Shown: in pieces, positions 1-9,680 of the stretch
Layout of the letters: the number at the start of each line of letters is the position of its first letter
Position numbering within the stretch: position 1 is the stretch's first letter
Assembly: GCA_002840435.1 (NCBI GenBank)
Contig: PHAT01000003.1
Coordinates: 186,001 to 250,000, forward strand
Direction of reading: 5' to 3'
DNA: 64,000 nucleotides
Source of the DNA: Deltaproteobacteria bacterium HGW-Deltaproteobacteria-6
GTDB taxonomy: Bacteria; Desulfobacterota; Syntrophia; Syntrophales; Smithellaceae
Translations under genes and position numbers: made by a program
The notes under the pieces: generated by a model
The model's database searches: none
Seen by the model: only the letters and a program-made list of their open reading frames with translations
What the model was told of the DNA's origin: nothing

Positions 1-1
1 C

Positions 2-1093
2 GATTTTTCTCCCGCTGATGATGCGCTTATCCAGTTTACGGGTGGAACCACCGGATTGCCCAAAGGCGCCGTTCTCACGCACGCCAACGTCGTTGCCGCA
101 ACGTTCAATGTTTATTTCTGGGGCAATTCAACCATCATTTACACCCCCTATGAGAAGCGGACCGTCATGGGTATTATTCCCTATTTCCACATTTACGCGA
201 ACATCTGCTGCGTTAACTGGGGATTTTTCAGCATGGCCACCCAGATTCTGCTGCCCAGATTCGACATGGATGAGATGATGTCCACCATCGCCAGAATTGA
301 ACGGTTTACTTTCTTCCCGACGGTGCCGACGATGATCACCGCTTTAATCAATCACCCCAAAGCGGGCGAAATGAAACTGGCCGAAAAAATCGGCTATTTC
401 TGCTCCGGCGGCGCGCCGATGCCCGTAGAACTGATCCAGAAGGTCAAGGACATGGGAATATTCTTTGCCGAGGGGTGGGGAATGAGCGAAACATCCGGCA
501 ACGGAATCAGCAATCCCGGCCTGAAAAACAAGGTTGGATCGATCGGTGTTCCCGGCCTGGGTGTTGATATCCGCCTGGTCAGCGTGGAAAACGGCGTTGA
601 TGAAGTGAAACAAGGCGAACCGGGTGAAATTCTTATCAAAGGGCCGCAGGTCATGCGAGGTTACTGGAATAACCCGGAAGAAACGGCCAATCAGCTTACC
701 GACGGCTGGCTCCGTACGGGCGATATCGGTCAGATGGATGAAGAAGGTTACATCTATATCGTCGACCGCAAGAAAGACATGATCATTGCCGGCGGTTTCA
801 ATATTTATCCGCGCGAAGTGGATGAAGTACTTTATCAGCATCCTAAAGTGGCTGAAGCCGTGACGGTCGGCATACCGGATACCTACCGGGGTGAGACGGT
901 AAAGGTTTTTGTGGTTATGAAACCCGGACAAACCGCGACGGACAAAGAAATTATCGAATTCTGCAAGGAGAAGCTGGCCCCCTACAAAGTTCCCAAGTTT
1001 GTAGAATTCAGAAATGAAATACCGAAGTCGGCCGTGGGGAAAATTTTGCGCAAGATCCTGCGCGATGAGGAAATAGCTAAGAGCAAAAAATAA
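2..1093 (+). CDS. AMP-forming acyl-CoA ligase (FadD-like), 5' end missing
   Basis: This is the C-terminal 363 codons of an acyl-adenylate-forming CoA ligase; the gene begins before the window. In-frame translation from base 2 gives the AMP-binding P-loop signature FTGGTTGLPKG near the left edge. The adenylate-forming core motifs follow (GWGMSETSG, then GWLRTGDIG), and the hinge and C-terminal lid carry DRKKDMIIAGGFNIYP and the catalytic-lysine segment PKSAVGKILRK. Family knowledge: the enzyme activates a carboxylic acid with ATP through an acyl-AMP to acyl-CoA. The GGFNIYP lid and overall form resemble long-chain fatty acyl-CoA ligases, but chain length cannot be read from this fragment. A stem-loop with a T-run follows the stop codon. 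The next gene is on the opposite strand. Confidence 0.9.
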   Translation, partial: DFSPADDALIQFTGGTTGLPKGAVLTHANVVAATFNVYFWGNSTIIYTPYEKRTVMGIIPYFHIYANICCVNWGFFSMATQILLPRFDMDEMMSTIARIERFTFFPTVPTMITALINHPKAGEMKLAEKIGYFCSGGAPMPVELIQKVKDMGIFFAEGWGMSETSGNGISNPGLKNKVGSIGVPGLGVDIRLVSVENGVDEVKQGEPGEILIKGPQVMRGYWNNPEETANQLTDGWLRTGDIGQMDEEGYIYIVDRKKDMIIAGGFNIYPREVDEVLYQHPKVAEAVTVGIPDTYRGETVKVFVVMKPGQTATDKEIIEFCKEKLAPYKVPKFVEFRNEIPKSAVGKILRKILRDEEIAKSKK

Positions 1094-1113
1094 TATCTCG
1101 AGGGTGTGAATGA

Positions 1114-1180
1114 CGGGGCTGTCCAGAATCTATCCGGTTTGAATTTAAAACACGGAGATTATGGGCAGCCCGATTTTTTG
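1114..1180 (+). terminator. Probable rho-independent terminator after the acyl-CoA ligase
   Basis: CGGGGCTGTCC (1114-1124) pairs with GGGCAGCCCG (1163-1172) with one bulged base. A run of six T follows at 1174-1179. The loop is long (about 38 nt), so efficiency is uncertain. Confidence 0.5.
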
Positions 1181-1278
1181 TCCGGCTGTTCTTTCCTTCA
1201 AGAACAGCAAACTTTTAATGATGCAGTTCTACAAAACGAAATCAAACAGCCACATAAAAGAGGACCGGAAAATACGCA

Positions 1279-2625
1279 TTATTTTTTTGGCGGCAGTTGT
1301 TTCTCTGTTGGCGATAAGCGCGCACAGGAGCTTTGCGGAGAACCGGCGGATATTCCTGACGGGAAAACATAACGCACCGCGCGTTCATAGAGCAGGTAAT
1401 CCCACGCCCAGTTAATCAACACCATCACCCGGTTGCGAAAACCAATCAGATTAAAAAGATGAATGACAAGCCACATCATCCAGGCGATAAACCCGGTAAA
1501 GGTCCGGGAACCAATGGCAACTCCGGCTGCTTTGCGGCCGATGGTGATCATCGAGCCACGGTCGGCGTAATGGAAAGCTTCAGGCGTCCTGCCCGCTATC
1601 TGCCTTAAGATATTACCGGCTGCGGCAATGCCGGATTGAATCGCCACCTGTGCGACCATGGGCAGGGTGCGTTGTCCTTCCGAAATGGCGGCCAGATCCC
1701 CGATGACATAGATTTCGGGATGATCCGGTATCTGCAGCGTCTCTTCCACCGCCACCCGGCCGTCACGGGAAACACGAATGCCCGAATCGGCGGCCAGCGC
1801 CTCTCCCCGAACGCCCGCCGTCCAGACAACGGTTTTCGTCTTAATATTTTCAATGCCTTTCAAAACCACCTGGTCGGATGAAACGCAGGCTACCGCTGCA
1901 TTCAGCCAGACGTCCACCCCCATTGTCCGCAGCTGCCGGACCGTATAGTTCCGGATATCCGAAGGCATGGCCGGAACCAGTTGTCCGGCGGCTTCCAGCA
2001 GGATGATCCGCACGTCGGAAAAATCAATGCCGGGATAATCCTTGCTCAGCGGACCGTGGATCAGTTCCGTCAGAGCGCCTGAGTATTCAACGCCGGTTGC
2101 GCCTCCGCCGACAATGATAAACGTCAGAAGAGCCTTTCTTTTTTCCGCATCCGTTTCCCGGGATGCCGCTTCAAAACAGCAGATGATATGATTTTTCAGG
2201 GCGACGGCTTCTTCGAGTGTTTTGAGATAAAAAGCGTTTTCGTCGACGCCGGGCACGCCGAAGGTGGCCGTGGTGCTGCCATTCGCCAGAATCAGATAAT
2301 CATAATCAATGGCGTCTCCGTCGGTTTCGATCCGGCGCTTTTTCAGATCGATGTGCCGCGCATGCGCCAGGATAAATTCAATGTTGGTTGTTTTCGCAAA
2401 GACGCTGCGCACCGGATAGGCAATATCTTCGGCGGTAAGTTCCGCCGCGGCTACCTGATAAAGCAGCGCCAGAAAGGTGTGATAGTTGTTATGATCCATC
2501 ACCACCACATCGACGGGCTGGCCGGCCAGAGAACGGGCGGCCCAGAGACCGCCGAAGCCTGCGCCGATAATGACGGCTTTGGGTTTTGAATTGATCTTTT
2601 CCAAAAAAACCCTCGCGTAAGGCAA
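1279..2625 (-). CDS. ndh: Type II NADH:quinone dehydrogenase (NDH-2)
   Basis: Single-subunit flavoprotein of the NDH-2 family, which passes electrons from NADH to quinone at the membrane without pumping protons. The N-terminal FAD Rossmann motif is GAGFGGLWAA, and the second dinucleotide-binding motif FIIVGGGATGVEYSG sits mid-protein, with a conserved family segment VIGDLAA late in the chain. The C-terminal stretch with MMWLVIHLFNLIGFRN fits the membrane-anchoring helices. Length (448 aa) is normal. The annotated start is a TTG; a second TTG 21 bases downstream has a better-placed GAGGG upstream, so the N-terminus is uncertain by seven residues. It is monocistronic between convergent and divergent neighbours. 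In an anaerobe it may serve quinone-linked NADH turnover or oxygen tolerance; that is inference. Confidence 0.88.
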   Translation of the reverse strand: MPYARVFLEKINSKPKAVIIGAGFGGLWAARSLAGQPVDVVVMDHNNYHTFLALLYQVAAAELTAEDIAYPVRSVFAKTTNIEFILAHARHIDLKKRRIETDGDAIDYDYLILANGSTTATFGVPGVDENAFYLKTLEEAVALKNHIICCFEAASRETDAEKRKALLTFIIVGGGATGVEYSGALTELIHGPLSKDYPGIDFSDVRIILLEAAGQLVPAMPSDIRNYTVRQLRTMGVDVWLNAAVACVSSDQVVLKGIENIKTKTVVWTAGVRGEALAADSGIRVSRDGRVAVEETLQIPDHPEIYVIGDLAAISEGQRTLPMVAQVAIQSGIAAAGNILRQIAGRTPEAFHYADRGSMITIGRKAAGVAIGSRTFTGFIAWMMWLVIHLFNLIGFRNRVMVLINWAWDYLLYERAVRYVFPSGISAGSPQSSCARLSPTEKQLPPKK

Positions 2626-2663
2626 GGAATATTAATCCCCTGCCTGATCGGATGCGTGGTTAT

Positions 2664-2705
2664 AAAAAAAACAGGGAACAGTCAGCTTGCCTGACCGTTC
2701 CCTGT
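2664..2705 (-). terminator. Rho-independent terminator of the hsp20-lon operon
   Basis: On the minus strand a near-perfect 15-bp stem (ACAGGGAACGGTCAG with CTGACTGTTCCCTGT) is followed by eight T. It lies directly after the lon stop codon. Confidence 0.85.
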
Positions 2706-2707
2706 CA

Positions 2708-5245
2708 TTATTTCTTTTTGGAAACTGTTTTACGAAGACCAGTCTGATTTTTCTTTTCCGGTTTTTTCGCCGGGTTGGAACCTTTGGCTCTGGAAATCAC
2801 TTTTCGTTTTTTTCCTTTTGCCACGGGTTGCGGATTTTTCGCTTTCCCTTCAGCCTTTAACTTCGGAGGCGGCGCCGCAACCGTTTTTTTCTCCTTTTCC
2901 GGTTCCAGGGCCATCTTAACAACGTCCATCATATCGTTCATAAAATGAAATGAAATATTTTTGCGTACATTCGCCGGAATATCTTCGATATCCTTTTCGT
3001 TCCATGCGGGCAATAAAATGGTTTTGATGCCCGCCCGATAGGCCGCCAGCACTTTTTCTTTGATGCCGCCTACCGGCAGCACCGCACCGCGCAGGGTGAT
3101 TTCACCGGTCATCGCCAGATGTTTTTTGACCTTGCGATTGGTGATCAGGGACATCAGCGCCGTCAGCATCGTAACACCGGCTGACGGTCCGTCCTTGGGC
3201 GTCGCGCCCGCCGGAACGTGGATGTGGATATCCACATTTTCAAAGAATTCCGGATCCACGCCCAGTTCCTTGGCATTGGTACGGATGAAGCTCAGGGCCG
3301 CTGAAACCGATTCCTTCATGACGTCCCCCAGCTGACCGGTCAGCGTCAAACCTTTTCTGCCTTTCATGGCTGTGGCTTCAATAAAGAGCATATCGCCGCC
3401 CACCGGCGTCCAGGCAAGCCCAATGGCAATACCGGGCCGGGTAATCCGCCAATCGAGATCCGTCGGAACACGCACCGGTCCCAGATATTTGTGGATGTCC
3501 TGATCGGTCACCGTCTTCGTCTTCAGGTGGCCTTCGGCAATCTGCGCCGCGACGCCCCGGCAGGCATTCGCGATTTCACGCTCCAGGTTGCGGACCCCCG
3601 CCTCCCGCGTGTATCCGGTGATAATCGTGGAAAGCGCCCTGGTCGTAAGCCTGAACTGCGAAGCGGTCAGTCCGTTCTCATTCAGTTGCCGCGGTATCAG
3701 ATATTTCTCGGCAATCTTCGCTTTCTCTTCCTGTGTGTAGCCGGTGAGCTCAATGACTTCCAGCCGGTCGAGCAGAGGCGGCGGAATCGTATCGAGCATA
3801 TTAGCCGTCGCGATGAACAAGACCTTGGACAAATCGAAAGGCACATCCAGGTAATGGTCGGTAAAGCTGTTGTTCTGCTGCGGGTCCAGAACCTCCAAGA
3901 GCGCGGAGGAAGGATCGCCGCGAAAATCGCTGCCGAGCTTATCGATTTCATCCAGCATGAACACGGGGTTATTGGATTCCGCGCGTCTCAGCGCCTGAAT
4001 AATGCGGCCCGGCAGAGCGCCGATATAGGTGCGCCGATGCCCGCGGATTTCCGCCTCGTCGCGCACGCCGCCCAGCGCAATGCGCACAAACTTGCGCCCG
4101 AGTGACCGCGCGATGGAATGACCGAGCGATGTTTTGCCCGTGCCGGGAGGCCCGACAAAACAAAGGATCGGCCCCTTGGAATCCGGTTTCAGTTTGCGCA
4201 CGGCCAGATATTCAATGATGCGCTTCTTCGGTTTATTAAGCCCGTAATGGTCTTCATCCAGAATCTGACGCGCCTTGGTGATATCCAGATTGTCCGTGGT
4301 GGCCACATGCCAGGGCAGCGCCGTCACCCAGTCCAGATAGGTCGACGAAACCGTGTATTCCGCCGAGGACGGGTGCATGCGCGATAATCGTTCCAGCTCC
4401 CGCGTGGCCTCTTTCTGAGCTTCCTCAGGCAGATGGGCGTCCTCGATTTTCTTGCGATACTCATCCGTCTCGACGGCATTTTCATCCGTTTCGCCCAGCT
4501 CCTGTTTGATGGCCTTCATCTGCTGCCGCAGATAATATTCCCGCTGGTTTTTATCGATGTCATCCTTGACTTTGGTCTGGATCTTATTGCCCAGCTCGAG
4601 AACTTCCATCTGGTGATTAACCAGGCGGGTCAGCTCTTTGAGGCGCTCTTTCACATCGGCCGTATCCAGCACTTTCTGTTTTTCCTCCACCGGCGCATTA
4701 ACGATCGACGCGATCAGATCCGCGAGCGTCCCGGCGTCGGTAATGGATTTGGCCATGGGCCCGAACTCCGGCGGCAGAAACGGTGACAGCTTCAGAATAC
4801 GGTCGAACAATGACAGCAGATTGGCCATCAAGGCTTCTGTTTCTATGTCTTTGACGTCGTTTTCCTCCAGCAGGTTGATGCGCGCCTGTTGATACGGCTT
4901 GCCCTCCACAAGTTCCGCAATCGAAAAACGGCTGACACCCTGTAAAAGCAACTGCGTGCGATTTTCCGAGGTCTTGGCCATCTTGATAATCACCGCGCAC
5001 GTGCCCACCGCATGCAGATCTTCTTTCGCATACTGGTTAAGGGCGTCCGGCTCTTTTTTCAACATGATGAGCCCCACCAGCCGGTCTTTGGTCATGGCTT
5101 CATCCACCAGCACTGACGCAGTGCCCGTCACTTCCAGCGGAATCATGGTTTTGGGAAACACCAGCACATTATGCAACGGAAGAATCGGAATCACTTCCGG
5201 AATATTGTAATTATTTTTATTTTCAGACCCGTTTTGTTGAGTCAT
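2708..5245 (-). CDS. lon: ATP-dependent protease Lon
   Basis: Homo-oligomeric AAA+ serine protease that degrades misfolded and regulatory proteins in the cytosol. An N-terminal LAN domain begins near VIPILPLHNVLVFP, followed by a long coiled region. The AAA+ module carries Walker A GPPGTGKTS and Walker B FMLDEIDK, and the proteolytic domain holds the catalytic Ser in PKDGPSAGVTM with the partner Lys in LAAYRAGIKTI. The start is placed at the ATG at 5245 because a GGAGG lies just upstream; an in-frame TTG at 5257 overlaps that ribosome site. About 75 residues of Lys/Pro-rich tail after the protease domain (AKGKKRKVISRAKG region) are longer than usual and may bind nucleic acid, which is inference. 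It lies 37 bp downstream of hsp20 on the same strand, so the two probably form a heat-shock operon. Confidence 0.97.
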   Translation of the reverse strand: MTQQNGSENKNNYNIPEVIPILPLHNVLVFPKTMIPLEVTGTASVLVDEAMTKDRLVGLIMLKKEPDALNQYAKEDLHAVGTCAVIIKMAKTSENRTQLLLQGVSRFSIAELVEGKPYQQARINLLEENDVKDIETEALMANLLSLFDRILKLSPFLPPEFGPMAKSITDAGTLADLIASIVNAPVEEKQKVLDTADVKERLKELTRLVNHQMEVLELGNKIQTKVKDDIDKNQREYYLRQQMKAIKQELGETDENAVETDEYRKKIEDAHLPEEAQKEATRELERLSRMHPSSAEYTVSSTYLDWVTALPWHVATTDNLDITKARQILDEDHYGLNKPKKRIIEYLAVRKLKPDSKGPILCFVGPPGTGKTSLGHSIARSLGRKFVRIALGGVRDEAEIRGHRRTYIGALPGRIIQALRRAESNNPVFMLDEIDKLGSDFRGDPSSALLEVLDPQQNNSFTDHYLDVPFDLSKVLFIATANMLDTIPPPLLDRLEVIELTGYTQEEKAKIAEKYLIPRQLNENGLTASQFRLTTRALSTIITGYTREAGVRNLEREIANACRGVAAQIAEGHLKTKTVTDQDIHKYLGPVRVPTDLDWRITRPGIAIGLAWTPVGGDMLFIEATAMKGRKGLTLTGQLGDVMKESVSAALSFIRTNAKELGVDPEFFENVDIHIHVPAGATPKDGPSAGVTMLTALMSLITNRKVKKHLAMTGEITLRGAVLPVGGIKEKVLAAYRAGIKTILLPAWNEKDIEDIPANVRKNISFHFMNDMMDVVKMALEPEKEKKTVAAPPPKLKAEGKAKNPQPVAKGKKRKVISRAKGSNPAKKPEKKNQTGLRKTVSKKK

Positions 5246-5282
5246 AGTAACCTCCAAATGTTGTTGTCGAGAAAGAGATCCG

Positions 5283-5723
5283 CTACTTCGTCAGAATGAC
5301 CGACACGCGATGCGCTTTGTGGACCGGCAGTTTGCGAATTCTTACCATCAGGATGCCGTCAGCATAAGTTGCCACGGAGGATTGCGCATCCACAGGCGCC
5401 GGCAGGGCAACGTTTCGTTCAAAATAGCCGTGCGGAATTTCCGCCTGGCAGTAACGCACATTTTGCAAAAGCTGAATCGCCTTGCGAATTCCGGCGATTT
5501 TAATTTTATGTCGGTTAACCTCGATGTGGAGTTCATCCTTATTCAGTCCCGCCATGTCCGCAAGCACAATGACCTCTTCCGCCGATTCATACACATCAAT
5601 GTTGGGACGCCAGATGCACTGGTAATTCTTAAAGGCCGGACGCACCAGATGAAAGACCTCATCCACTGCTTTTTGAAATTCATCTTCAAAATTACTGCCG
5701 AAATTAATTTTTACGTAAGTCAT
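5283..5723 (-). CDS. Small heat-shock protein (Hsp20/alpha-crystallin)
   Basis: A 146-residue Hsp20-family holdase. The alpha-crystallin domain spans about residues 40-140: it opens with WRPNIDVYESAEEVIVLADMAG, and the conserved beta strands give the characteristic DMAGLNKDELHIEV. The C-terminal I-x-I-like tail is weak (VSVILTK). Family role: binds unfolding proteins to prevent aggregation without ATP. The start ATG is preceded by a GGCGG ribosome site. It is the first gene of a probable operon with lon, pairing a holdase with the protease that removes what cannot be refolded. A well-formed housekeeping-type promoter lies upstream; no CIRCE inverted repeat was seen in the leader. Confidence 0.9.
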   Translation of the reverse strand: MTYVKINFGSNFEDEFQKAVDEVFHLVRPAFKNYQCIWRPNIDVYESAEEVIVLADMAGLNKDELHIEVNRHKIKIAGIRKAIQLLQNVRYCQAEIPHGYFERNVALPAPVDAQSSVATYADGILMVRIRKLPVHKAHRVSVILTK

Positions 5724-5761
5724 TTCCGCCGCCTCTTGGATTAGTTTTTTATACTGGCAAA

Positions 5762-5790
5762 ATTATAACGATTCGATGACGATTTGTAAA
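5762..5790 (-). promoter_or_regulatory. Sigma-70-type promoter for hsp20-lon
   Basis: Minus strand TTTACA, 17-bp spacer, TATAAT. This places transcription start about 30 bp upstream of the hsp20 ATG. Confidence 0.75.
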
Positions 5791-6013
5791 GGCTGCCTTC
5801 AACATCAGGACATCATGAAGAAATCGCCTCATTTACCCGAAAAGAACACAGTGACGCAATTATTCAAAAAAAATAGCTGGTTAAATGAATAATATTTTGG
5901 TATGGAGAGCCCGCTTTATGAAATAAATTTACGCAATGGACATCCCTTCAGTAAAGAATAGTTTTGTTCTATCCGATACTACTTCATCCCGATGACCCAT
6001 AAGAAAGAGAAAA

Positions 6014-7831
6014 ATGAAAAAAGATCATTTGAGAAATGTTGCTATTATTGCCCATGTTGACCATGGGAAAACCACCCTGCTCAACGCCATGCTCAAGCAG
6101 ACCGGCATCTTCCGCGCCAACCAGGCGGTGGAAGACCGCGTGATGGATTCGATGGCCCTGGAAAAAGAGCGCGGCATAACGATTGCGGCCAAGAACACGG
6201 CAGTGGACTACAACGGTGTAAAAATCAACATTGTCGACACACCCGGCCATGCCGATTTCGGCGGTGAAGTCGAACGCAGCCTCAACATGGTAGACGGCGC
6301 GATGCTGCTGGTCGATGCCAGCGAAGGCCCGCTGCCGCAAACCCGCTTTGTATTGAAAAAAGCATTGGCGTTGCATCTGCCGATCATTCTGGTCATCAAT
6401 AAAATTGACCGCCCGGACGCCCGCATTGAGGAAGTGATCAACGAGACGTATGATCTCTTTATTGATCTGGGCGCCGAAGAACATCAGATCGAATTTCCGA
6501 TTTTATACACCAATTCCAAGATCGGCGTCAGCCACAAGAAACTGGGCGACGACAGCACCGACCTTCAGCCGCTGATGCACGCTATTATTGATGCCATCCC
6601 TGCCCCTGTGGGCGATGATGAGGCCAATACGCAATTCCTGGTCACCAACCTGGATTATGATGCTTATGTCGGCCAGATTGCCGTCGGCCGTCTGCAGGCC
6701 GGAAAGCTGGAAATGAACAAGCTCTACAGCCTTTGCGCGAAGGAAAAAATTGTGGGCGGCGTGAAGCTGTCCGCCCTTTATGAATTTCATGGACTGGCTA
6801 AGAGACCGGTCACCGTTGCGGAGTCGGGAGATATTCTGTCGCTCGCCGGCGTGGAAAATGTCACCATCGGCGATACGATTTCCTCGCTGGAGAACCCACA
6901 GCCCCTGCCGCGTCTGATCGTGGATGAACCGACCGTATCCATGGTGTTTTATGTCAATAACGGTCCCTTTGCCGGCACGGAAGGCAAATATCTGACATCG
7001 CGTCATTTACTGGAACGGCTGGAAAAAGAATCGCTGCGTAATGTGGCAGTCAAGATCAAAAAGCTGGATAGGACCGATGCCTTTGAAGTCTGCGGACGGG
7101 GCGAATTGCAGATGGCGGTGCTGATTGAAACCATGCGCCGTGAAGGCTACGAGCTGATGGTCTCCAAGCCCCAGGTCATTACCAAAAAGCAGGATGGTGT
7201 AACCGTCGAGCCGGTGGAAAGATTGTTTTTAGACATCCCCGAAGAATATGTGGGAAAAATCACGGAAAAGCTTTCCATTCGCAAAGGCCGGCTGGAAAGT
7301 CTGGTGAATAAAGGCAGCGGCCGGGTCAGCATGGAGTTTCTGATTCCCTCACGCGGCCTGATCGGCTTCCGCAGCCAGTTCTTAACCGACACCAAAGGCG
7401 GCGGTGTCATGAATTCACTCCTGGAAGATTATGCGCCGTGGTTTGGTTCGATTCCCCAGCGCAACTCAGGCGTGCTGGTGGCCGACCGCTCCGGACGCGT
7501 GACCTCTTACGCCAGCTTCGCGATGGATGATCGCGGGGAAATGATCGTGGAAGTCGGCACGAATGTTTACGAAGGCATGATCGTGGGCGAACGCAACCGT
7601 ACGCAGGACATCAACGTCAACATCGTCAAGGAAAAGAAACTGACCAACATGCGGGCGTCCACGTCCGATGCCACCATTATCTTGCGGCCGCCGCGTCTGT
7701 TTTCGCTGGATCAGGCCATCGAGTTTATCGCCGAAGATGAACTGGTGGAAGTCACGCCGCAAAGCGTGCGTCTGCGCAAAATGGAACTCTCCGCCACCCG
7801 CCGCCAGATGAAAGCCCACAAGGATGAATAA
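6014..7831 (+). CDS. typA: Ribosome-associated GTPase TypA/BipA
   Basis: Translational GTPase of the EF-G/LepA superfamily that binds ribosomes under stress and assists assembly and translation. G1 is [12 protein letters not shown]2 includes [11 protein letters not shown]3 is [12 protein letters not shown] and G4 is NKIDRPDAR. The beta-barrel domain II, the EF-G-like domains and the TypA-specific C-terminal region ([15 protein letters not shown] segment, then [13 protein letters not shown]) are all present, and the length (605 aa) is typical. The gene is divergent from hsp20-lon and separated from it by 290 bp. A strong terminator follows 22 bp after the stop. Confidence 0.97.
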   Translation: MKKDHLRNVAIIAHVDHGKTTLLNAMLKQTGIFRANQAVEDRVMDSMALEKERGITIAAKNTAVDYNGVKINIVDTPGHADFGGEVERSLNMVDGAMLLVDASEGPLPQTRFVLKKALALHLPIILVINKIDRPDARIEEVINETYDLFIDLGAEEHQIEFPILYTNSKIGVSHKKLGDDSTDLQPLMHAIIDAIPAPVGDDEANTQFLVTNLDYDAYVGQIAVGRLQAGKLEMNKLYSLCAKEKIVGGVKLSALYEFHGLAKRPVTVAESGDILSLAGVENVTIGDTISSLENPQPLPRLIVDEPTVSMVFYVNNGPFAGTEGKYLTSRHLLERLEKESLRNVAVKIKKLDRTDAFEVCGRGELQMAVLIETMRREGYELMVSKPQVITKKQDGVTVEPVERLFLDIPEEYVGKITEKLSIRKGRLESLVNKGSGRVSMEFLIPSRGLIGFRSQFLTDTKGGGVMNSLLEDYAPWFGSIPQRNSGVLVADRSGRVTSYASFAMDDRGEMIVEVGTNVYEGMIVGERNRTQDINVNIVKEKKLTNMRASTSDATIILRPPRLFSLDQAIEFIAEDELVEVTPQSVRLRKMELSATRRQMKAHKDE

Positions 7832-7852
7832 CTGAATCCTTATAGGAAATTA

Positions 7853-7896
7853 AAAAAACGCCCCCGCAGAAATATTATTCTGCGGGGGCGTTTTTT
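7853..7896. terminator. Bidirectional rho-independent terminator
   Basis: An 11-bp GC-rich stem (CGCCCCCGCAG with CTGCGGGGGCG) is flanked by A7 on the left and T6 on the right. It serves the convergent typA and transglutaminase-like genes. Confidence 0.92.
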
Positions 7897-7908
7897 ATAC
7901 CACCATTC

Positions 7909-8589
7909 TTACTTACCGAGAGACTCTTCCTGCGCTTCGCGTTCAAAGTCTCCGGCCTGTATCGTCTGATACAACTGATTCTTTGCCATGTCTCCGTAGC
8001 AGGTAAGGAATGTATTTATAATAGCGTCATAAGGCAGATCGGCAAATGAGCCGTGATCGGTGATATACTCCATATGCCGCCGGCCTTCGAGATCGAAGGG
8101 ATGAAAGACGGCGTCGGACACGCCGTCCCAGTCCAGAGGCTTGACTTTGAATTTTTCACACAGCGACAAATTAAATGTCGGCGTTACTTTAATCCAGGCG
8201 CCATCAAGAAAAACATCATTATAGCCGTGGTAGAAAAAAGTATCGGTCTGCATCAATGCTTTAAGCCGTTTGGTGGTCAGGTGATTGCGGACATCGGCAA
8301 AATGCAGTTTGCAGGGTATCACCTGCGCCCGCAAAACGGCGGCCAGCACAACGGCTTTAGCCACGCAATAGCCATAGCCCTGGCGAAGAATCGTGCTGGC
8401 TTTAAAAGCGCTGCGCGAGGGTTCAATCCGGTAGGGATCGTAATAGATACCGTCCCGGACGGCATAATAAAGTTTGACGGCTTTTTCCCGCGGCGTGGCC
8501 GCGCCTTCGACTGCTTGTTGCGCGAAAGCCTGAATCTCCGGCGAATCGCTGTCCATAAACTCTGTTGGTTTTAAATAGTCTTCGTGCAT
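7909..8589 (-). CDS. Transglutaminase-like superfamily protein
   Basis: A 226-residue protein with a papain-like transglutaminase core. The nucleophile is probably the Cys of GYGYCVAKAVVLAA (near residue 75) and the partner His lies in FFYHGYNDVFL. At the position where the third triad member (Asp of VDPT) usually sits, this protein reads VTPTFN, so the canonical Asp is replaced by Thr; the acid may come from elsewhere or the activity may differ. Conserved segments such as HPFDLEGRRHMEY suggest a distinct bacterial subfamily. No signal peptide is visible, so it is probably cytoplasmic. Substrate unknown; family members cleave or cross-link peptide amides. It lies 9 bp downstream of the alcohol dehydrogenase gene, probably in one transcript. 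Confidence 0.72.
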   Translation of the reverse strand: MHEDYLKPTEFMDSDSPEIQAFAQQAVEGAATPREKAVKLYYAVRDGIYYDPYRIEPSRSAFKASTILRQGYGYCVAKAVVLAAVLRAQVIPCKLHFADVRNHLTTKRLKALMQTDTFFYHGYNDVFLDGAWIKVTPTFNLSLCEKFKVKPLDWDGVSDAVFHPFDLEGRRHMEYITDHGSFADLPYDAIINTFLTCYGDMAKNQLYQTIQAGDFEREAQEESLGK

Positions 8590-8598
8590 GGCTGCCCT

Positions 8599-9609
8599 TT
8601 AAGGTTTAATCATTACCTTGATGGCAGCCGGGTCTTGAAGCTGCGCGCGGAAAGCGTCGGCTGCCTGATCCAGCGAAAACCGGTGCGAAATCATGTCTTT
8701 TGTTTTGACCTTGCCGCTTTTGAGTAATTCAATGGCGGCGGGGAAATTACCGCCCAGACAGCCGACCAGTGTGAGGTTTTTACTGATGGCGGGCAGGGGC
8801 TGCCAGGAAATTGCTTCTTCGTAAATACCGACCAGCAGAATCTTGCCTCCGCCGCGCGCCATGGCGATGGATTGATCAAATGTTGTCTGCGTGCCTGCGC
8901 ATTCGACAACGGTATTGACGCCCAGCTCTCCCGTTGCTTCCATAACAGCCTGCAATGTATCTTCTTTGGCCGCGTCAATCACCTGTTGTGCGCCGCAAAG
9001 CTTTGCCGCGGCCAGACGTGCCGGCCTCCGGCCCGCGGCCAGAATTTTTCCCGCGCCCATCGCCTTGAGCACCTGGATTGCATAAAGACCAATCACGCCC
9101 AGGCCGATGACGGCAATAATTTCACCTTCTTTGGGCTGCCCCCGGTTGACGGAAAAATAGGAAATGGAGAGCGGTTCCACCGACGCCGCATCTTCATAGG
9201 TCAGCTCCTCCGGCAGCGGAAAGATACTGCGGCCGGGCGCCGCGAAGGGAACATGAACATACTCGGCCATTGCGCCGGGGAACTGATAACCCAGAAGCGC
9301 CATAGCCTGGCAGCGGTGCGTCTTGCCCTGTTTGCACCAGAAACACTTGCCGCAGGGAGAAAAACCAACAGCCGTGCAGCGCGTGCCCTTCTCGATACCC
9401 TTCACATCGGAACCCACTTCCACAATGTCACCGCTGAATTCGTGCCCGAAAATGGTTCCTTCATGGCCGTCCTCTTTATACCAGTGCAGATCGGAACCGC
9501 ATACACCGCAGGCTTTAACTTTAATGATGACCCCGTGCGGTTCGCAAACGGGATCGGGGACGGTTTCGGTTCGAATATCTTTTGCGCCATGCAATACGGC
9601 AGCTTTCAT
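8599..9609 (-). CDS. Zinc-dependent alcohol/polyol dehydrogenase (MDR family)
   Basis: Medium-chain dehydrogenase, 336 aa. The catalytic zinc site shows GVCGSDLHWY (Cys near 38) and GHEFSGDIVEVG. The structural-zinc lobe has four cysteines in CGKCFWCKQGKTHRC, and the Rossmann motif GLGVIGLYAIQ binds NAD(P). It is most like threonine/sorbitol-type dehydrogenases that oxidise a secondary alcohol; the actual substrate cannot be told from sequence. The ATG is preceded by an ideal AAGGAGG. The transglutaminase-like gene follows after 9 bp. The upstream gene on the same strand (the FGE-like giant) ends about 70 bp away and looks unrelated. Confidence 0.85.
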   Translation of the reverse strand: MKAAVLHGAKDIRTETVPDPVCEPHGVIIKVKACGVCGSDLHWYKEDGHEGTIFGHEFSGDIVEVGSDVKGIEKGTRCTAVGFSPCGKCFWCKQGKTHRCQAMALLGYQFPGAMAEYVHVPFAAPGRSIFPLPEELTYEDAASVEPLSISYFSVNRGQPKEGEIIAVIGLGVIGLYAIQVLKAMGAGKILAAGRRPARLAAAKLCGAQQVIDAAKEDTLQAVMEATGELGVNTVVECAGTQTTFDQSIAMARGGGKILLVGIYEEAISWQPLPAISKNLTLVGCLGGNFPAAIELLKSGKVKTKDMISHRFSLDQAADAFRAQLQDPAAIKVMIKP

Positions 9610-9680
9610 GGTTTTCCTCCTTGATAAAAAGTTATAAAATGTATTTCAAAGATTGCGCCGACTGTCAAGACAGGATCATT

